In this document: one piece after another, positions 32,897 to 40,080 of the stretch
How the letters are laid out: each line of letters opens with the position of its first letter
How positions within the stretch are numbered: the first letter of the stretch is position 1
Source: Brevundimonas sp. ASV9
Lineage (GTDB): Bacteria; Pseudomonadota; Alphaproteobacteria; Caulobacterales; Caulobacteraceae
Reading direction: 5' to 3'
DNA: 40,080 nucleotides
Assembly (NCBI RefSeq): GCF_016429195.1
Contig: NZ_JAELUF010000019.1
Coordinates: forward strand, 1-40,080
Made by a program: the position numbers and the translations under genes
The notes under the pieces: generated by a model
What the model was told of the DNA's origin: nothing
The model's input: the letters and a program-made list of their open reading frames with translations, nothing else
Databases searched by the model: none

Positions 32897-33044
32897 TCTC
32901 CTCCCTGCTTTGCGGGGAGGTGGCGCGGCGCGTCTTCGCGCCGTGACGGAGGGGTTCTGCACCGCATCACCGGCGCCTGTGGGACGTCAAGAACCCCTCC
33001 ACCACGCTTCGCGCGGTCCCCCTCCCCACGTTGTGGGGAGGAGA
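32897..33044. repeat. Large imperfect palindromic intergenic repeat (REP/MITE-like)
   Basis: The left arm (32897-32958) starts TCTCCTCCC and ends GGAGGGGTTCT. The right arm (32990-33044) is its imperfect inverted copy, starting AGAACCCCTCC and ending GGGGAGGAGA. Each arm has an internal small hairpin (CTCCCTGCTTTGCGGGGAG; CTCCCCACGTTGTGGGGAG). Intergenic elements with CTCCCC...GGGGAGG and GGAGGGGTT are common in Caulobacterales and other Alphaproteobacteria. It has no coding capacity. Confidence 0.85.
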
Positions 33045-33072
33045 CGCGTGCGTCCGCATCTGACGCAGGCGT

Positions 33073-33717
33073 GTGCTAGCGTCCGCCCATGACCCAAGCC
33101 GCCCCGTCTATCGCGTCCGTTCGCAGCAAGTCTGGGACCTGGCCCGCGACGACTATCTGGCGGGCGAGCCGGCGCGCGTCGTCTGCCGCCGCTACGATCT
33201 GGGCCTCTCGGCCTTTCGCGTTCGCGCCCGCAAGGCGGGCTGGCGGCTACAGGATCAGGACGATCCCGACCTGTACGATCCCGCCGTCGAACTTCAGGAC
33301 ATCAAGGACGTCGACCTGTCCGACATGGCCCAGACGGCGCGGCGTCGCCTGCAACTGTCGCTGATGGACGGCGAGGCGACCGAGGCCCTGCGCTGGCTCA
33401 AGATCTTCGAGACCCTGTCGTCCCTGGCGGCTGAAGCGCCGCCCGAAACGCCCGCCGAAACCCAGAATGTGCACAGATTGCACCCTGATTTTTCGCCCGC
33501 CGCGCTCGATCTGGACGATCTGGACGAAGTGCACAGTTTGCACTCTGTTTTCGACGACGCCGGGTCCGAACCGGACGAAGTGCACAGATTGCACCCTGTT
33601 TCGGCGCCGCCCGCCCCTCAACCCCTGAACCGCGCCGAGCGCCGCCGCCTGCGTCGCGCCGGCCGCCTCAAGCCGCCCTCCGCATCCGGCGAAAGCCGTG
33701 CTAGCCAGGGGCCATGA
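33073..33717 (+). CDS. HTH-like protein with three VHxLH repeats, unknown function; 5' end uncertain
   Basis: The main frame covers 33073-33717 (214 residues from a GTG). Residues about 15-55 read VWDLARDDYLAGEPARVVCR and YDLGLSAFRVRARKAGW, a helix-turn-helix-like, transposase/terminase-small-subunit-like segment. The middle part is acidic, with three copies of VH(R/S)LH(P/S), and the end is basic (RAERRRLRRAGRL). A better-looking start, ATG 33089 right after a GTGCTAGC -10-like element, is one base out of frame; adding one C to the run at 33102-33105 would join MTQAAP to VYRVRSQQ. Either the GTG is used, or there is a frameshift near the start. Its TGA overlaps the next ATG. Confidence 0.6.
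   Translation: MLASAHDPSRPVYRVRSQQVWDLARDDYLAGEPARVVCRRYDLGLSAFRVRARKAGWRLQDQDDPDLYDPAVELQDIKDVDLSDMAQTARRRLQLSLMDGEATEALRWLKIFETLSSLAAEAPPETPAETQNVHRLHPDFSPAALDLDDLDEVHSLHSVFDDAGSEPDEVHRLHPVSAPPAPQPLNRAERRRLRRAGRLKPPSASGESRASQGP
33469..33601 (+). repeat. Three near-identical 22-base repeats encoding VH(R/S)LH(P/S)
   Basis: Copies of GTGCACAGATTGCACCCTG with small variants lie at 33469-33490, 33529-33550 and 33580-33601. They are spaced 60 and 51 bases apart, both multiples of three, inside the coding frame of the HTH-like gene. Confidence 0.75.
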
Positions 33718-34160
33718 ACCCGTCACTGCTCGCCATCCTCGTCGTCATCCTGGCCGGCGGCGCCACCGCGCTTCAGGCGCCCACCAACGCCAGGCTGGCG
33801 ACCGCGGTGGCCTCGCCGGTCAACGCCGCCTTCATCTCATTCGCGGTCGGCACCACCGTGCTGGGAATCTTGGCGGCCATCCTGCACACCCGGCCGGACA
33901 TGGCCGCGACGCGGGCCCTGCCCTGGTACGCTTGGCTTGGCGGAGCCTACGGCGCCTGTTTCGTGGTCGCCGCCGCCTGGGGCGTGCCGCGCCTCGGCGT
34001 CGCCATGACCATCACCCTGATGGTCGGGGGCCAGCTGCTGCTCAGCCTGGCGCTGGATCATTTCGGGGCGCTGGGCGTGCCGCGCCAGCCGCTGAACATC
34101 GGCCGCGTCGCCGGGGTGGGACTTGTTCTGGCCGGCGTCCTTCTGGTCCGGCGCTCTTGA
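33714..34160 (+). CDS. DMT superfamily membrane protein (DUF606/YdcZ family)
   Basis: This 148-residue protein has five membrane helices. MNPSLLAILVVILAGGATALQAPTNARLA, cited here by its GGATALQAPTNARL motif, together with SPVNAAFISFAVGT and LPWYAWLGGAYGACFV are the DUF606 landmarks. It ends with a helix and VLLVRRS. The function is unknown; members are usually short single-domain transporters or paired proteins. The ATG overlaps the upstream TGA (ATGA). Confidence 0.85.
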   Translation: MNPSLLAILVVILAGGATALQAPTNARLATAVASPVNAAFISFAVGTTVLGILAAILHTRPDMAATRALPWYAWLGGAYGACFVVAAAWGVPRLGVAMTITLMVGGQLLLSLALDHFGALGVPRQPLNIGRVAGVGLVLAGVLLVRRS

Positions 34161-34176
34161 CCCTATATCGGGCGCG

Positions 34177-36057
34177 ATGACCGAGGAGACGCCTGATTCC
34201 CAACTGAAAGCCGCCGCCCTGATCGCCGACGAGGCGCGCCGGGCGCCGGACAAGCCGGGCGTCTATCGCATGTATGGCGAGGACGGGTCGTGCCTGTACG
34301 TCGGCAAGGCCAAGTCGCTGAAGAAGCGCATCATCCAGTATGCGCAGGGGCGTTTCCACACCCAGCGAATCGGCCTGATGGTGTCGCAGACCCGGTCGAT
34401 GGAGCTGGTGGTCACCGCCACCGAGACCGAAGCCCTGCTGCTGGAATCCAACTTCATCAAGAAGCTCAAGCCCCGCTTCAACGTGGTGCTGCGCGACGAC
34501 AAGTCCTTCGCCGAACTGATGATCCGCCGCGACCACCGCGCGCCACAGGTCAGGAAGCATCGCGGCGCCCACACGACGCCCGGCGACTATTTCGGCCCCT
34601 TCGCCTCGACCTGGGCGGTCAACCGCACGCTGAACACCCTGCAGAAGGCCTTCCTGCTGCGCTCCTGTTCCGACAGCGTCTATGAGACCCGCACCCGTCC
34701 CTGCATGTTGCATCAGATCAAGCGCTGCTCGGCCCCGTGCACCGGCCTGATCAGCCTCGAGGACTACGGCGAACTGGTCACCGAGGCCGAACAGTTCCTG
34801 CGGGGCAAGTCGCGCGCCGTCATCGGCCGCCTGTCCAAGGAGATGCAGGCGGCGTCTGACGAGATGGACTTCGAACAGGCCGCCCGCGTGCGCGACCGCA
34901 TCCGCGCCCTGTCGGCCATTGCGATGGAGAACTCTGTCAGCGCCGATAGCGTCGCCGAGGGCGACGTCTTCGCCCTGCATTCCGACGGCGGCCAGGCCTG
35001 CGTCCAGGTCTTCTTCTATCGCGCCGGCCAGAACTGGGGCGGCCGCGCCTATTTCCCACGCGTGGACAAGACCGACACCGATCCTGAGATTCTGGCCGCC
35101 TTCCTGGGCCAGTTCTACGAGGACAAGCCGATCCCGCGCCTGATCCTGTCCAACGTGCGCCCGCACGAGCTGGAGCTGCTGGAAGAGGCCTTCTCGATGA
35201 AGGCGGACCGCAAGGTCGAGATCGTCCGTCCGATGCGCGGCGAGAAGCTGGCGCTGGTCGACCACGCCCTGACGAATGCGCGCGAGGCCCTGGGCCGCCG
35301 CCTGGCCGAAAGCTCGGCGCAGGGCAAAATCCTGGACGAGGTGTGCGAGGCCTTCGGACTGGAGAGCCGACCTGAACGGATCGAGATCTACGACAACGCC
35401 CACATTCAAGGGACGAACGCGGTGGGCGGCATGGTCGTCGCCGGCCCCCAAGGCTTCCAGAAGTCGCAGTATCGCAAGTTCAACATCCGGGGCGAGGACC
35501 TGACGCCCGGCGACGACTACGGCATGATGCGCGAGGTGATGCGTCGTCGCTTCTCGCGCCTGATCAAGGATGAAGAAGAAGGCGAGGCCAAGGGCGAAGA
35601 TGTCGTCCGCCCCGACCTGCTGCTGATCGACGGCGGCGCGGGACAGTTGGCCGAGGTGCTGGCGGTCATGGCCGATCTGGGCGGGCTGGACGACATCGCC
35701 GTCGTCGGCGTGGCCAAGGGCCCGGATCGTGACGCCGGCATGGAAAAGTTCTTCATGCCCGGCAAGGCGCCCTTCATGCTGCCGCTGAAGTCGCCGGCCC
35801 TCTACTACCTGCAGCGGCTGCGCGACGAGGCCCACCGTTTCGCCAACGGCGCCCACGCCAAGCGCCGCTCGATGGACATCAAGAAGAACCCGCTGGACGA
35901 GATCGAAGGCGTCGGGCCCGGCCGCAAGAAGGCCCTGCTGCACGCCTTCGGCTCGGCCAAGGGTGTCAGCCGCGCCTCCCTGGCCGACCTGGTCAAGGTC
36001 GACGGCATCAACCAACCCCTCGCCGAACGCATCCACGCCTTCTTCCGTAAAAGCTGA
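34177..36057 (+). CDS. uvrC: Excinuclease ABC subunit C
   Basis: This 626-residue protein has an N-terminal GIY-YIG nuclease (PGVYRMYGEDGSCLYVGKAK), the cluster SCSDS...CMLHQIKRCSAPC in fragments, a UVR motif (EMDFEQAARVRDRI near 230), the RNase H-like nuclease (RIEIYDNAHIQGTNAVGGMV, LLLIDGGAGQL, GVAKGPDRDAG) and two C-terminal HhH motifs (LDEIEGVGPGRKKALL, LVKVDGINQPLAERI). It makes the dual incision in nucleotide excision repair with UvrAB. The start at ATG 34177 follows a TATATC element by about 8 bases and may be leaderless. It is followed by the carbonic anhydrase gene after 21 bases. Confidence 0.97.
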   Translation: MTEETPDSQLKAAALIADEARRAPDKPGVYRMYGEDGSCLYVGKAKSLKKRIIQYAQGRFHTQRIGLMVSQTRSMELVVTATETEALLLESNFIKKLKPRFNVVLRDDKSFAELMIRRDHRAPQVRKHRGAHTTPGDYFGPFASTWAVNRTLNTLQKAFLLRSCSDSVYETRTRPCMLHQIKRCSAPCTGLISLEDYGELVTEAEQFLRGKSRAVIGRLSKEMQAASDEMDFEQAARVRDRIRALSAIAMENSVSADSVAEGDVFALHSDGGQACVQVFFYRAGQNWGGRAYFPRVDKTDTDPEILAAFLGQFYEDKPIPRLILSNVRPHELELLEEAFSMKADRKVEIVRPMRGEKLALVDHALTNAREALGRRLAESSAQGKILDEVCEAFGLESRPERIEIYDNAHIQGTNAVGGMVVAGPQGFQKSQYRKFNIRGEDLTPGDDYGMMREVMRRRFSRLIKDEEEGEAKGEDVVRPDLLLIDGGAGQLAEVLAVMADLGGLDDIAVVGVAKGPDRDAGMEKFFMPGKAPFMLPLKSPALYYLQRLRDEAHRFANGAHAKRRSMDIKKNPLDEIEGVGPGRKKALLHAFGSAKGVSRASLADLVKVDGINQPLAERIHAFFRKS

Positions 36058-36078
36058 GCCGGAGCTAAGACACCGACC

Positions 36079-36702
36079 ATGAGCGACACCGAAGACGAAC
36101 TGACCGCCGGCTATCGCCGCTTCCGCGCCGAGCATTGGCCGACGGCCCGCGCCGAGTATGAAACCCTGGCGACCAAGGGCCAGAAGCCGCACACCCTGAT
36201 CGTGGCCTGTTCCGACAGCCGCGCCGATCCAGCCCTGATCTTCGACGCCAAGCCGGGCGAACTGTTCGTGGTGCGCAATGTCGCCAATCTGGTCCCGCCT
36301 TACGAGCCGGACGGCAAACTGCACGGCGTGTCGGCGGCGTTGGAGTTTGGGGTCAAGGTGCTGGGCGTCAAGCGGATCGTGGTCATGGGCCACGCCCACT
36401 GCGGCGGGGTCAACGCCATGATCAACGGCGCCCCTGAAATCGTCGCCGACTTTGTCGCCCCCTGGATCGCCCAAGGCGCGCCTGTCGTCCAGCACGTCGC
36501 CGAAACCGTCGCCCCCGACCAGCTGGAGCGCGCCGCCGAAGAGGCCATCGTGCGGCTGTCGATCCGGAACCTGCGCACCTTCCCGTGGATCGCCGAGCGC
36601 GAAGCCAAGGGCGAGCTTCAGCTCAGCGGCCTGCACTTCGGCATCGCCGAGGGCGCGCTGACGGCCCTGACCGACAAGCCCCGGTTCGAACCGTTGGATT
36701 GA
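36079..36702 (+). CDS. Beta-class carbonic anhydrase
   Basis: This 207-residue protein has the zinc site Cys44 with the Asp46/Arg48 dyad (ACSDSRADP), then His105 and Cys108 (MGHAHCGGVNA), all in canonical spacing. VVRNVANLVPPYEPDG and HGVSAALEFGVKVLGV are family hallmarks. It interconverts CO2 and bicarbonate in the cytoplasm. It is close to the uvrC stop and upstream of pgsA, a housekeeping cluster rather than a dedicated operon. Confidence 0.94.
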   Translation: MSDTEDELTAGYRRFRAEHWPTARAEYETLATKGQKPHTLIVACSDSRADPALIFDAKPGELFVVRNVANLVPPYEPDGKLHGVSAALEFGVKVLGVKRIVVMGHAHCGGVNAMINGAPEIVADFVAPWIAQGAPVVQHVAETVAPDQLERAAEEAIVRLSIRNLRTFPWIAEREAKGELQLSGLHFGIAEGALTALTDKPRFEPLD

Positions 36703-36740
36703 GCGGCGAACCGTGCCACACCCGGCGCGTTGCAACGGAC

Positions 36741-37391
36741 ATGACGATGACCTCCGCCCACCGCGCCAACCCCATTCCCAACATCCTGACCGGGCTGCGT
36801 CTGGCGGCCGGGGTGGTGATGTTCGCCATGATGGCCGGGGCGGCGCCGGGCGCGCTGGAGGCCTGGCTGTCGCCGGAAACCCAGGGGCGGTTCAGCGTTT
36901 GGGCCTTCTGGATCTTCGTCATCGCCGCCTCGACCGACTGGGTCGACGGCTATCTGGCCCGGCGCTGGAACGCGACCACGCGCTGGGGCGCCATTCTGGA
37001 TCCCATCGCCGACAAGGTGTTGGTGACCGGCGCCATCCTGGGCGTCCTGGCCTCGGGTTCGCTGCCCGGCATCGCCCTGCCCTGCGGCCTGATCCTGTTC
37101 CGCGAATTCGCCGTCTCCGCCCTGCGCGAGACGATGGCCGGCCGCATCGAACTGCCGGTCACCCTTGCCGCCAAGTGGAAGACTACGGTGCAGATGGTGG
37201 CGCTCGCCGCGCTTCAGTTGACCCTGCTGTGGGGCGCCCTGGGCCTGCAGAACGACGATGGATCGCCGCTGGCCTGGCAGCCGGCGTTCGAATCCTTCGC
37301 CATCTTCCTGATCTGGTTCGCCGCCATCATCACCCTGTGGACCGGCTGGCAGTATTTCAGCGAAGCCCGTCGCCAAATGCGCGATCTTTAA
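36741..37391 (+). CDS. pgsA: CDP-diacylglycerol-glycerol-3-phosphate 3-phosphatidyltransferase
   Basis: This 216-residue inner-membrane enzyme has the CDP-alcohol phosphotransferase motif complete: DWVDGYLARRWN..TRWGAILDPIADK (D-x2-D-G-x2-A-R-x8-G-x3-D-x3-D). Preceding NIPNILTGLR-like NPIPNILTGLRLAAG and LILFREFAVSALRE are PgsA landmarks. It makes phosphatidylglycerol phosphate. The frame is open far upstream, so ATG 36741 is chosen from the conserved N terminus; ATG 36747 is equally possible. Its stop overlaps the stop of the convergent protease gene. Confidence 0.93.
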   Translation: MTMTSAHRANPIPNILTGLRLAAGVVMFAMMAGAAPGALEAWLSPETQGRFSVWAFWIFVIAASTDWVDGYLARRWNATTRWGAILDPIADKVLVTGAILGVLASGSLPGIALPCGLILFREFAVSALRETMAGRIELPVTLAAKWKTTVQMVALAALQLTLLWGALGLQNDDGSPLAWQPAFESFAIFLIWFAAIITLWTGWQYFSEARRQMRDL

Positions 37392-37903
37392 GGTCGCAGC
37401 GTCAGCCCGGCCGGCGTGGCGGAAAAGGCGGAAAGCCGGCCGAGATAGCTCATGCCCAGCAGGGAGTATTCCAGCCCCTGCTCCACCACCAGGGCCTCGA
37501 CCCGGTCCACCCGCGCGCCTGCGACCGAAATCGTCTTCAGCTGAACCGGCGCGGCACGCACGACCCCCGATGCGGTCTGGACCTTGCCGGTGAAGGCTTC
37601 GGGTTCTGGATCGACGCCTAGTCTCAGGGCGTCGGCGCGCGTCAGGGCGACCACGCTGGCGCCCGTATCCACCAGCACCCGCACCGCCTTGCCGTCGATA
37701 TTGGCCTCGGCCCAGTAGTGGCCGTCCGCGCCCTTCACCACCTGGGCGTCCGTGCCGGAGGCGCCGATCGCCGCCTCGGCCACGGGCGTCGCCGCCTGGG
37801 CCATGCCGTCGCCTTCCAGATGGCGGATCGTCAGAGCCGTGCCGAACGACGCCATGAGAGCGAAGCCGAGGACGACGACAGACTGGGTATCGATGCGAAC
37901 CAT
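37388..37903 (-). CDS. Retropepsin-like (clan AA) aspartic protease, TIGR02281 type
   Basis: This 171-residue protein has an N-terminal membrane anchor (about 8-28, VVVLGFALMASFGTALTI). The aspartic protease core ADGHYWAEANIDGKAVRVLV leads into the catalytic VDTGASVVALTRADA, then VQTASGVVRAAPVQL and the family ending SLLGMSYLGRLSAF. It acts as a dimer facing the periplasm; the substrate is unknown. It is convergent with pgsA with overlapping stop codons (37388-37391). Confidence 0.87.
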   Translation of the reverse strand: MVRIDTQSVVVLGFALMASFGTALTIRHLEGDGMAQAATPVAEAAIGASGTDAQVVKGADGHYWAEANIDGKAVRVLVDTGASVVALTRADALRLGVDPEPEAFTGKVQTASGVVRAAPVQLKTISVAGARVDRVEALVVEQGLEYSLLGMSYLGRLSAFSATPAGLTLRP

Positions 37904-37978
37904 GCCTCTGTCTTAGAGGCGCGGCGTTTGGATGGGGTGAAACGACGTGGCTGACGAAAGCTTAAGCCGCTAACCGCG

Positions 37979-38200
37979 CTAGCCCAGCTTGGCCGGATCG
38001 ACCTGACTACGGCGCGACGGCAGTTCAGCCATGACCGCCGCGCGCTCGGCGTCGCTCAGCGACCGCCAGCCGGCGATCTCCTTCAGCGTACGAAAGCAGC
38101 CCAGGCACAGGCCGCTCTCGCCATCGACCGCGCACACCATGACGCAGGGCGTGGCGATGGCCTTGGGCGGTCCGGGCCGGTTCGGGGTCGTCGCGCTCAT
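37979..38200 (-). CDS. DUF1289 small cysteine-rich protein
   Basis: This 73-residue protein has the family core PCVMVCAVDGESGLCLGCFRT with four Cys (C-x3-C-x8/9-C-x2-C) and GWRSLSDAERAAVMAELP. The Cys pattern suggests metal or Fe-S binding, but the function is not established. ATG 38200 is preferred; the frame is open much further upstream without family support. It is divergent from the 50-residue orphan at 38357. Confidence 0.88.
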   Translation of the reverse strand: MSATTPNRPGPPKAIATPCVMVCAVDGESGLCLGCFRTLKEIAGWRSLSDAERAAVMAELPSRRSQVDPAKLG

Positions 38201-38244
38201 TGTGACACAGCGGCGAAAATCACTCCGACTCCTGACGAATAAAG

Positions 38245-38272
38245 TTGCAAATTCACGAAACTGTCTTATATC
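38245..38272 (+). promoter_or_regulatory. Candidate housekeeping promoter of the 50-residue orphan gene
   Basis: TTGCAA at 38245-38250, 16 bases, TATATC at 38267-38272, in a locally AT-richer stretch. It would give a leader of about 75-80 bases before ATG 38357. Confidence 0.4.
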
Positions 38273-38356
38273 GGCTGATGACGCGAAACGACTGACGGTG
38301 GAATCCCATTGGTACGACGCGTCTCTTTTCATCGTTCTGCGAAAGGAGACGCCAAG

Positions 38357-38509
38357 ATGAACGATAAGGAGCGTAACCTCCAACACGCCATGATGTCCTT
38401 CGCCCTTTGGGGCGGCATGTTGGTCAACAGTCGGCATATGCCGTCGAACTCGGGCCGGGTGGTCAGCCATCCGTCCAACTTCGTACCCTATACGATCAAG
38501 AAACGCTGA
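38357..38509 (+). CDS. 50-residue orphan protein
   Basis: ATG 38357 follows AAAGGAG by about 9 bases and opens a 50-codon frame: MNDKERNLQHAMMSFALWGG, then a short middle with NSRHMPSN, ending PYTIKKR. The hydrophobic stretch MMSFALWGGMLV is too short for a certain membrane helix. A perfect terminator follows at 38536-38561 and a candidate promoter precedes, so the unit is self-contained. No family is recognised. Confidence 0.6.
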   Translation: MNDKERNLQHAMMSFALWGGMLVNSRHMPSNSGRVVSHPSNFVPYTIKKR

Positions 38510-38535
38510 CGGCCCGCTCGGCCCTCAGCCTGAAG

Positions 38536-38561
38536 AAGCCCCGGTCTCGCCGGGGCTTTTG
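38536..38561 (+). terminator. Rho-independent terminator after the 50-residue orphan
   Basis: AGCCCCGG, loop TCTCG, CCGGGGCT followed by TTTTG, 27 bases after the stop codon. The stem is perfect and the T-tract short. Confidence 0.85.
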
Positions 38562-38625
38562 CAATTCCGGGCTTGCCTGACGCGGCGTTCGCGGTCGATG
38601 ACGGGCGCGAAGACGGAGACGATGC

Positions 38626-39423
38626 ATGGGCCTGATCACCGAAGAGAAGCGGGGCGCGATCCTGATCTGGACGCTGCATCGCGAGGCGCGGCTGAACGCC
38701 CTGCCCGATCTGGGCGACGGCGACGAGGTCGCGGCGGCGTGCGAGCGGGTCAACGCCGATCCGTCGATCCGCTGCGTGGTCCTGACCGGCGCCGGGCGGG
38801 CGTTCTCGGCCGGCGGTGATCTGACGGCGATGCGGGACAGGCGCGACCTGTTTGAGGGTTCAGGCGCCGCCATCCGCGAACGCTATCGCCGGGTCGTCCA
38901 TCGGATCGTGCGGTCGCTGTATGGGCTTGAGGTTCCGCTGATCGCCGCCGTCAACGGGCCGGCGATGGGGCTGGGCTGCGACATCGCGGGGCTGGGCGAC
39001 ATCCGCATCGCGTCGGATCGCGCCAGCTTCGGCGTGCCCTTCTTGAAGCTGGGCATCATCCCCGGAGACGGCGGGTCCTGGCTGCTGCCGCGCAACATCG
39101 GCTATGCCCGCGCCGCCGAACTGCTGTTCACCGCCCGCTCCATCGATGCCGCGACCGCCGCCGAATGGGGGCTGGTCAACCGCGTGGTCGCGCACGACGA
39201 CCTGATGACCGAGGCCCTGGCTGTCGCCGCCCAGGTCGCGGCCCAGCCGCCCCAGGCCCTGCGTATGGCCAAGACCCTGCTGCGTCAGGGCCGAGACACG
39301 ACCTTTGACCAGATGCTGGAGATGTCGGCGGCCATGCAGGCGCTCGCCCACCTGACTGAGGACCATCAGGAAGGCGTCGCCGCCGTGCTGGAAAAGCGGC
39401 CGGGCGATTTCACCGGCCGCTGA
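38626..39423 (+). CDS. Enoyl-CoA hydratase/isomerase (crotonase) family protein
   Basis: This 265-residue crotonase-fold protein has the oxyanion-hole and CoA motifs GAGRAFSAGGDLTAM and AAVNGPAMGLGCDIAGLGDIR in pieces, then LKLGIIPGDGGSWLLPRNIG, where family catalytic Glu residues would sit near GII-P-GDGG. The second Glu position (P-x-G-D-G-G here rather than P-E-x-G-G) is Asp-like, so activity may differ from classical hydration. It ends with TEDHQEGVAAVLEKRPGDFTG, typical of PaaB/PaaF-type hydratases. It is convergent with the adaptor gene to its right. Confidence 0.88.
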   Translation: MGLITEEKRGAILIWTLHREARLNALPDLGDGDEVAAACERVNADPSIRCVVLTGAGRAFSAGGDLTAMRDRRDLFEGSGAAIRERYRRVVHRIVRSLYGLEVPLIAAVNGPAMGLGCDIAGLGDIRIASDRASFGVPFLKLGIIPGDGGSWLLPRNIGYARAAELLFTARSIDAATAAEWGLVNRVVAHDDLMTEALAVAAQVAAQPPQALRMAKTLLRQGRDTTFDQMLEMSAAMQALAHLTEDHQEGVAAVLEKRPGDFTGR

Positions 39424-39432
39424 TCCGACGTT

Positions 39433-40080
39433 CTATTTCGTCTTCATGGCCTCGCTGGGCCCGACGCCGGCGGCGACCGCGCGTTTGGCCCCGGCGGTCT
39501 CGCCCGGCTTCATGAACTTGACCAGCACCCGCTGTCCGATCAGCAGGGGCGCATCGCCGGCCGAGGCGACCACTTCAACCACCCGCTCGTCGCTACGTTG
39601 CGAGGGATCGTCCGAGGCCAGTTTACGCGCGCCGAACACGGCGGCCCGACGCATGACGGCGCCGATATAGACCTTGCTGGCGTCGCCCTCGGGGCTGATC
39701 TCGACGGCCTGGCCGTCGGTCAGGTTCGGCAGGTCGCTCTCGACCACCTCGGCGCGGACGATGCGCGGCGCGTCCGGCTCCAGATCGAACATGTTGGAAA
39801 CGTTCAGGGTCGAGGCGCCGGCGCCGGGGTTGGCGTAACGGCGCACGATCCGGCCGTTGGTCGGCGCGCGGATGACCGTCAGTTCCTGATTGTAGCGGGC
39901 TTGGTCCAGCTGGGCGCGCGCGGTCTGGACGGCGGCGACCTGCGACCCCAGGCGGGCCTGGGCGGTGGCGATGGCGTCCTGGGCCTGGTCCATGCGCTGG
40001 GCGGCGACGAAGTTGGTGGCGACCAGGCGTTGCAGGCGCTCCTGCTCGCGCTGGGCGGTGCGGATGTCCACGCGGATCTG
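39433..40080 (-). CDS. HlyD/RND efflux periplasmic adaptor, 3' part (runs off right edge)
   Basis: The last 215 or so residues of a membrane-fusion protein. The visible part has a coiled-coil hairpin (REQERLQRLVATNFVAAQRM..., AQARLGSQVAAVQTARAQLD) and the return lipoyl half (YNQELTVIRAPTNGRIVRRY, with the hallmark TxIRAPxxGRI). Beta-barrel and membrane-proximal segments follow (GADAVEISPEGD-like QAVEISPEGDASKVY and LLIGQRVLVKF). It would link an inner-membrane pump to an outer-membrane channel. The N terminus and partners lie beyond the window. Confidence 0.87.
   Translation of the reverse strand, partial: QIRVDIRTAQREQERLQRLVATNFVAAQRMDQAQDAIATAQARLGSQVAAVQTARAQLDQARYNQELTVIRAPTNGRIVRRYANPGAGASTLNVSNMFDLEPDAPRIVRAEVVESDLPNLTDGQAVEISPEGDASKVYIGAVMRRAAVFGARKLASDDPSQRSDERVVEVVASAGDAPLLIGQRVLVKFMKPGETAGAKRAVAAGVGPSEAMKTK

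Noticed and set aside
33700..33716. GTGCTAGCC before the DUF606 gene as a leaderless promoter
   Set aside because: It lies within the upstream coding sequence and the gene start overlaps its stop; coupled translation explains expression more simply, so it is not listed as a promoter.
34042..36735. Very long minus-strand open frame across uvrC and the carbonic anhydrase gene
   Set aside because: It mirrors two firmly identified plus-strand genes and shows only codon-mirror composition.
1..40080. CRISPR array, integrase, transposase or phage genes
   Set aside because: None seen; the only repeats are the palindromic intergenic element, the three coding repeats and the short operators.

Overview
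The window looks like chromosomal DNA of a Caulobacterales alphaproteobacterium, most probably Brevundimonas or a close relative. The GC content is high, TonB-dependent receptors are of the Xanthomonas/Caulobacter oligomer type, coding is dense, and the gene set (FucP-type permease, PL22, DUF4861, DUF1289, YjdJ-like GNAT) fits that group. The genus is inferred; there is no rRNA gene here to settle it.

Positions 1-20400 form one carbohydrate utilisation locus, apparently for rhamnogalacturonan-I/pectin fragments and L-rhamnose. It holds two outer-membrane TonB-dependent receptors (2605-5466 minus, 17568-20324 plus), a secreted GH105-DUF4861 protein, a secreted (alpha/alpha)6-type glycosidase of unclear family, a Tat-exported PL22 oligogalacturonate lyase-like protein, and a FucP-type permease. 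It also encodes every step of the non-phosphorylative diketo-hydrolase L-rhamnose pathway: L-rhamnose 1-dehydrogenase, rhamnonolactonase, L-rhamnonate dehydratase, 2-keto-3-deoxy-L-rhamnonate dehydrogenase and 2,4-diketo-3-deoxy-L-rhamnonate hydrolase. The products would be pyruvate and L-lactate, and an LldD-type L-lactate dehydrogenase then turns lactate into pyruvate. The catabolic genes sit in two divergent operons around an IclR regulator. Near-identical GACACCGGTGTC-type palindromes lie upstream of both receptors and the GH105 gene, which suggests a second, LacI-type regulator encoded elsewhere.

Positions 20394-20908 are a gene-poor stretch of visibly lower GC abutting the 3' end of a tRNA-Ser(GGA) gene. 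Then follow msrA, a 2-oxoadipate dioxygenase/decarboxylase (HglS family), an acyltransferase-3 membrane protein, opgH (osmoregulated periplasmic glucan synthesis), a small conserved-looking protein, a stress-type SDR and a small GNAT, the last two with candidate EcfG-type promoters. Two small membrane proteins, folB, a FolM-like SDR and an unlisted 26-codon membrane peptide come next on the minus strand.

Positions 31597-40080 are mostly housekeeping genes: a lipoprotein, a NUDIX hydrolase, a large palindromic intergenic repeat, an HTH-like protein with VHxLH repeats (its 5' end possibly frameshifted), a DUF606 membrane protein, uvrC, a beta-carbonic anhydrase, pgsA, a retropepsin-like aspartic protease, a DUF1289 protein, a 50-residue orphan with its own promoter and terminator, an enoyl-CoA hydratase, and the 3' part of an RND/HlyD adaptor gene that runs off the right edge.
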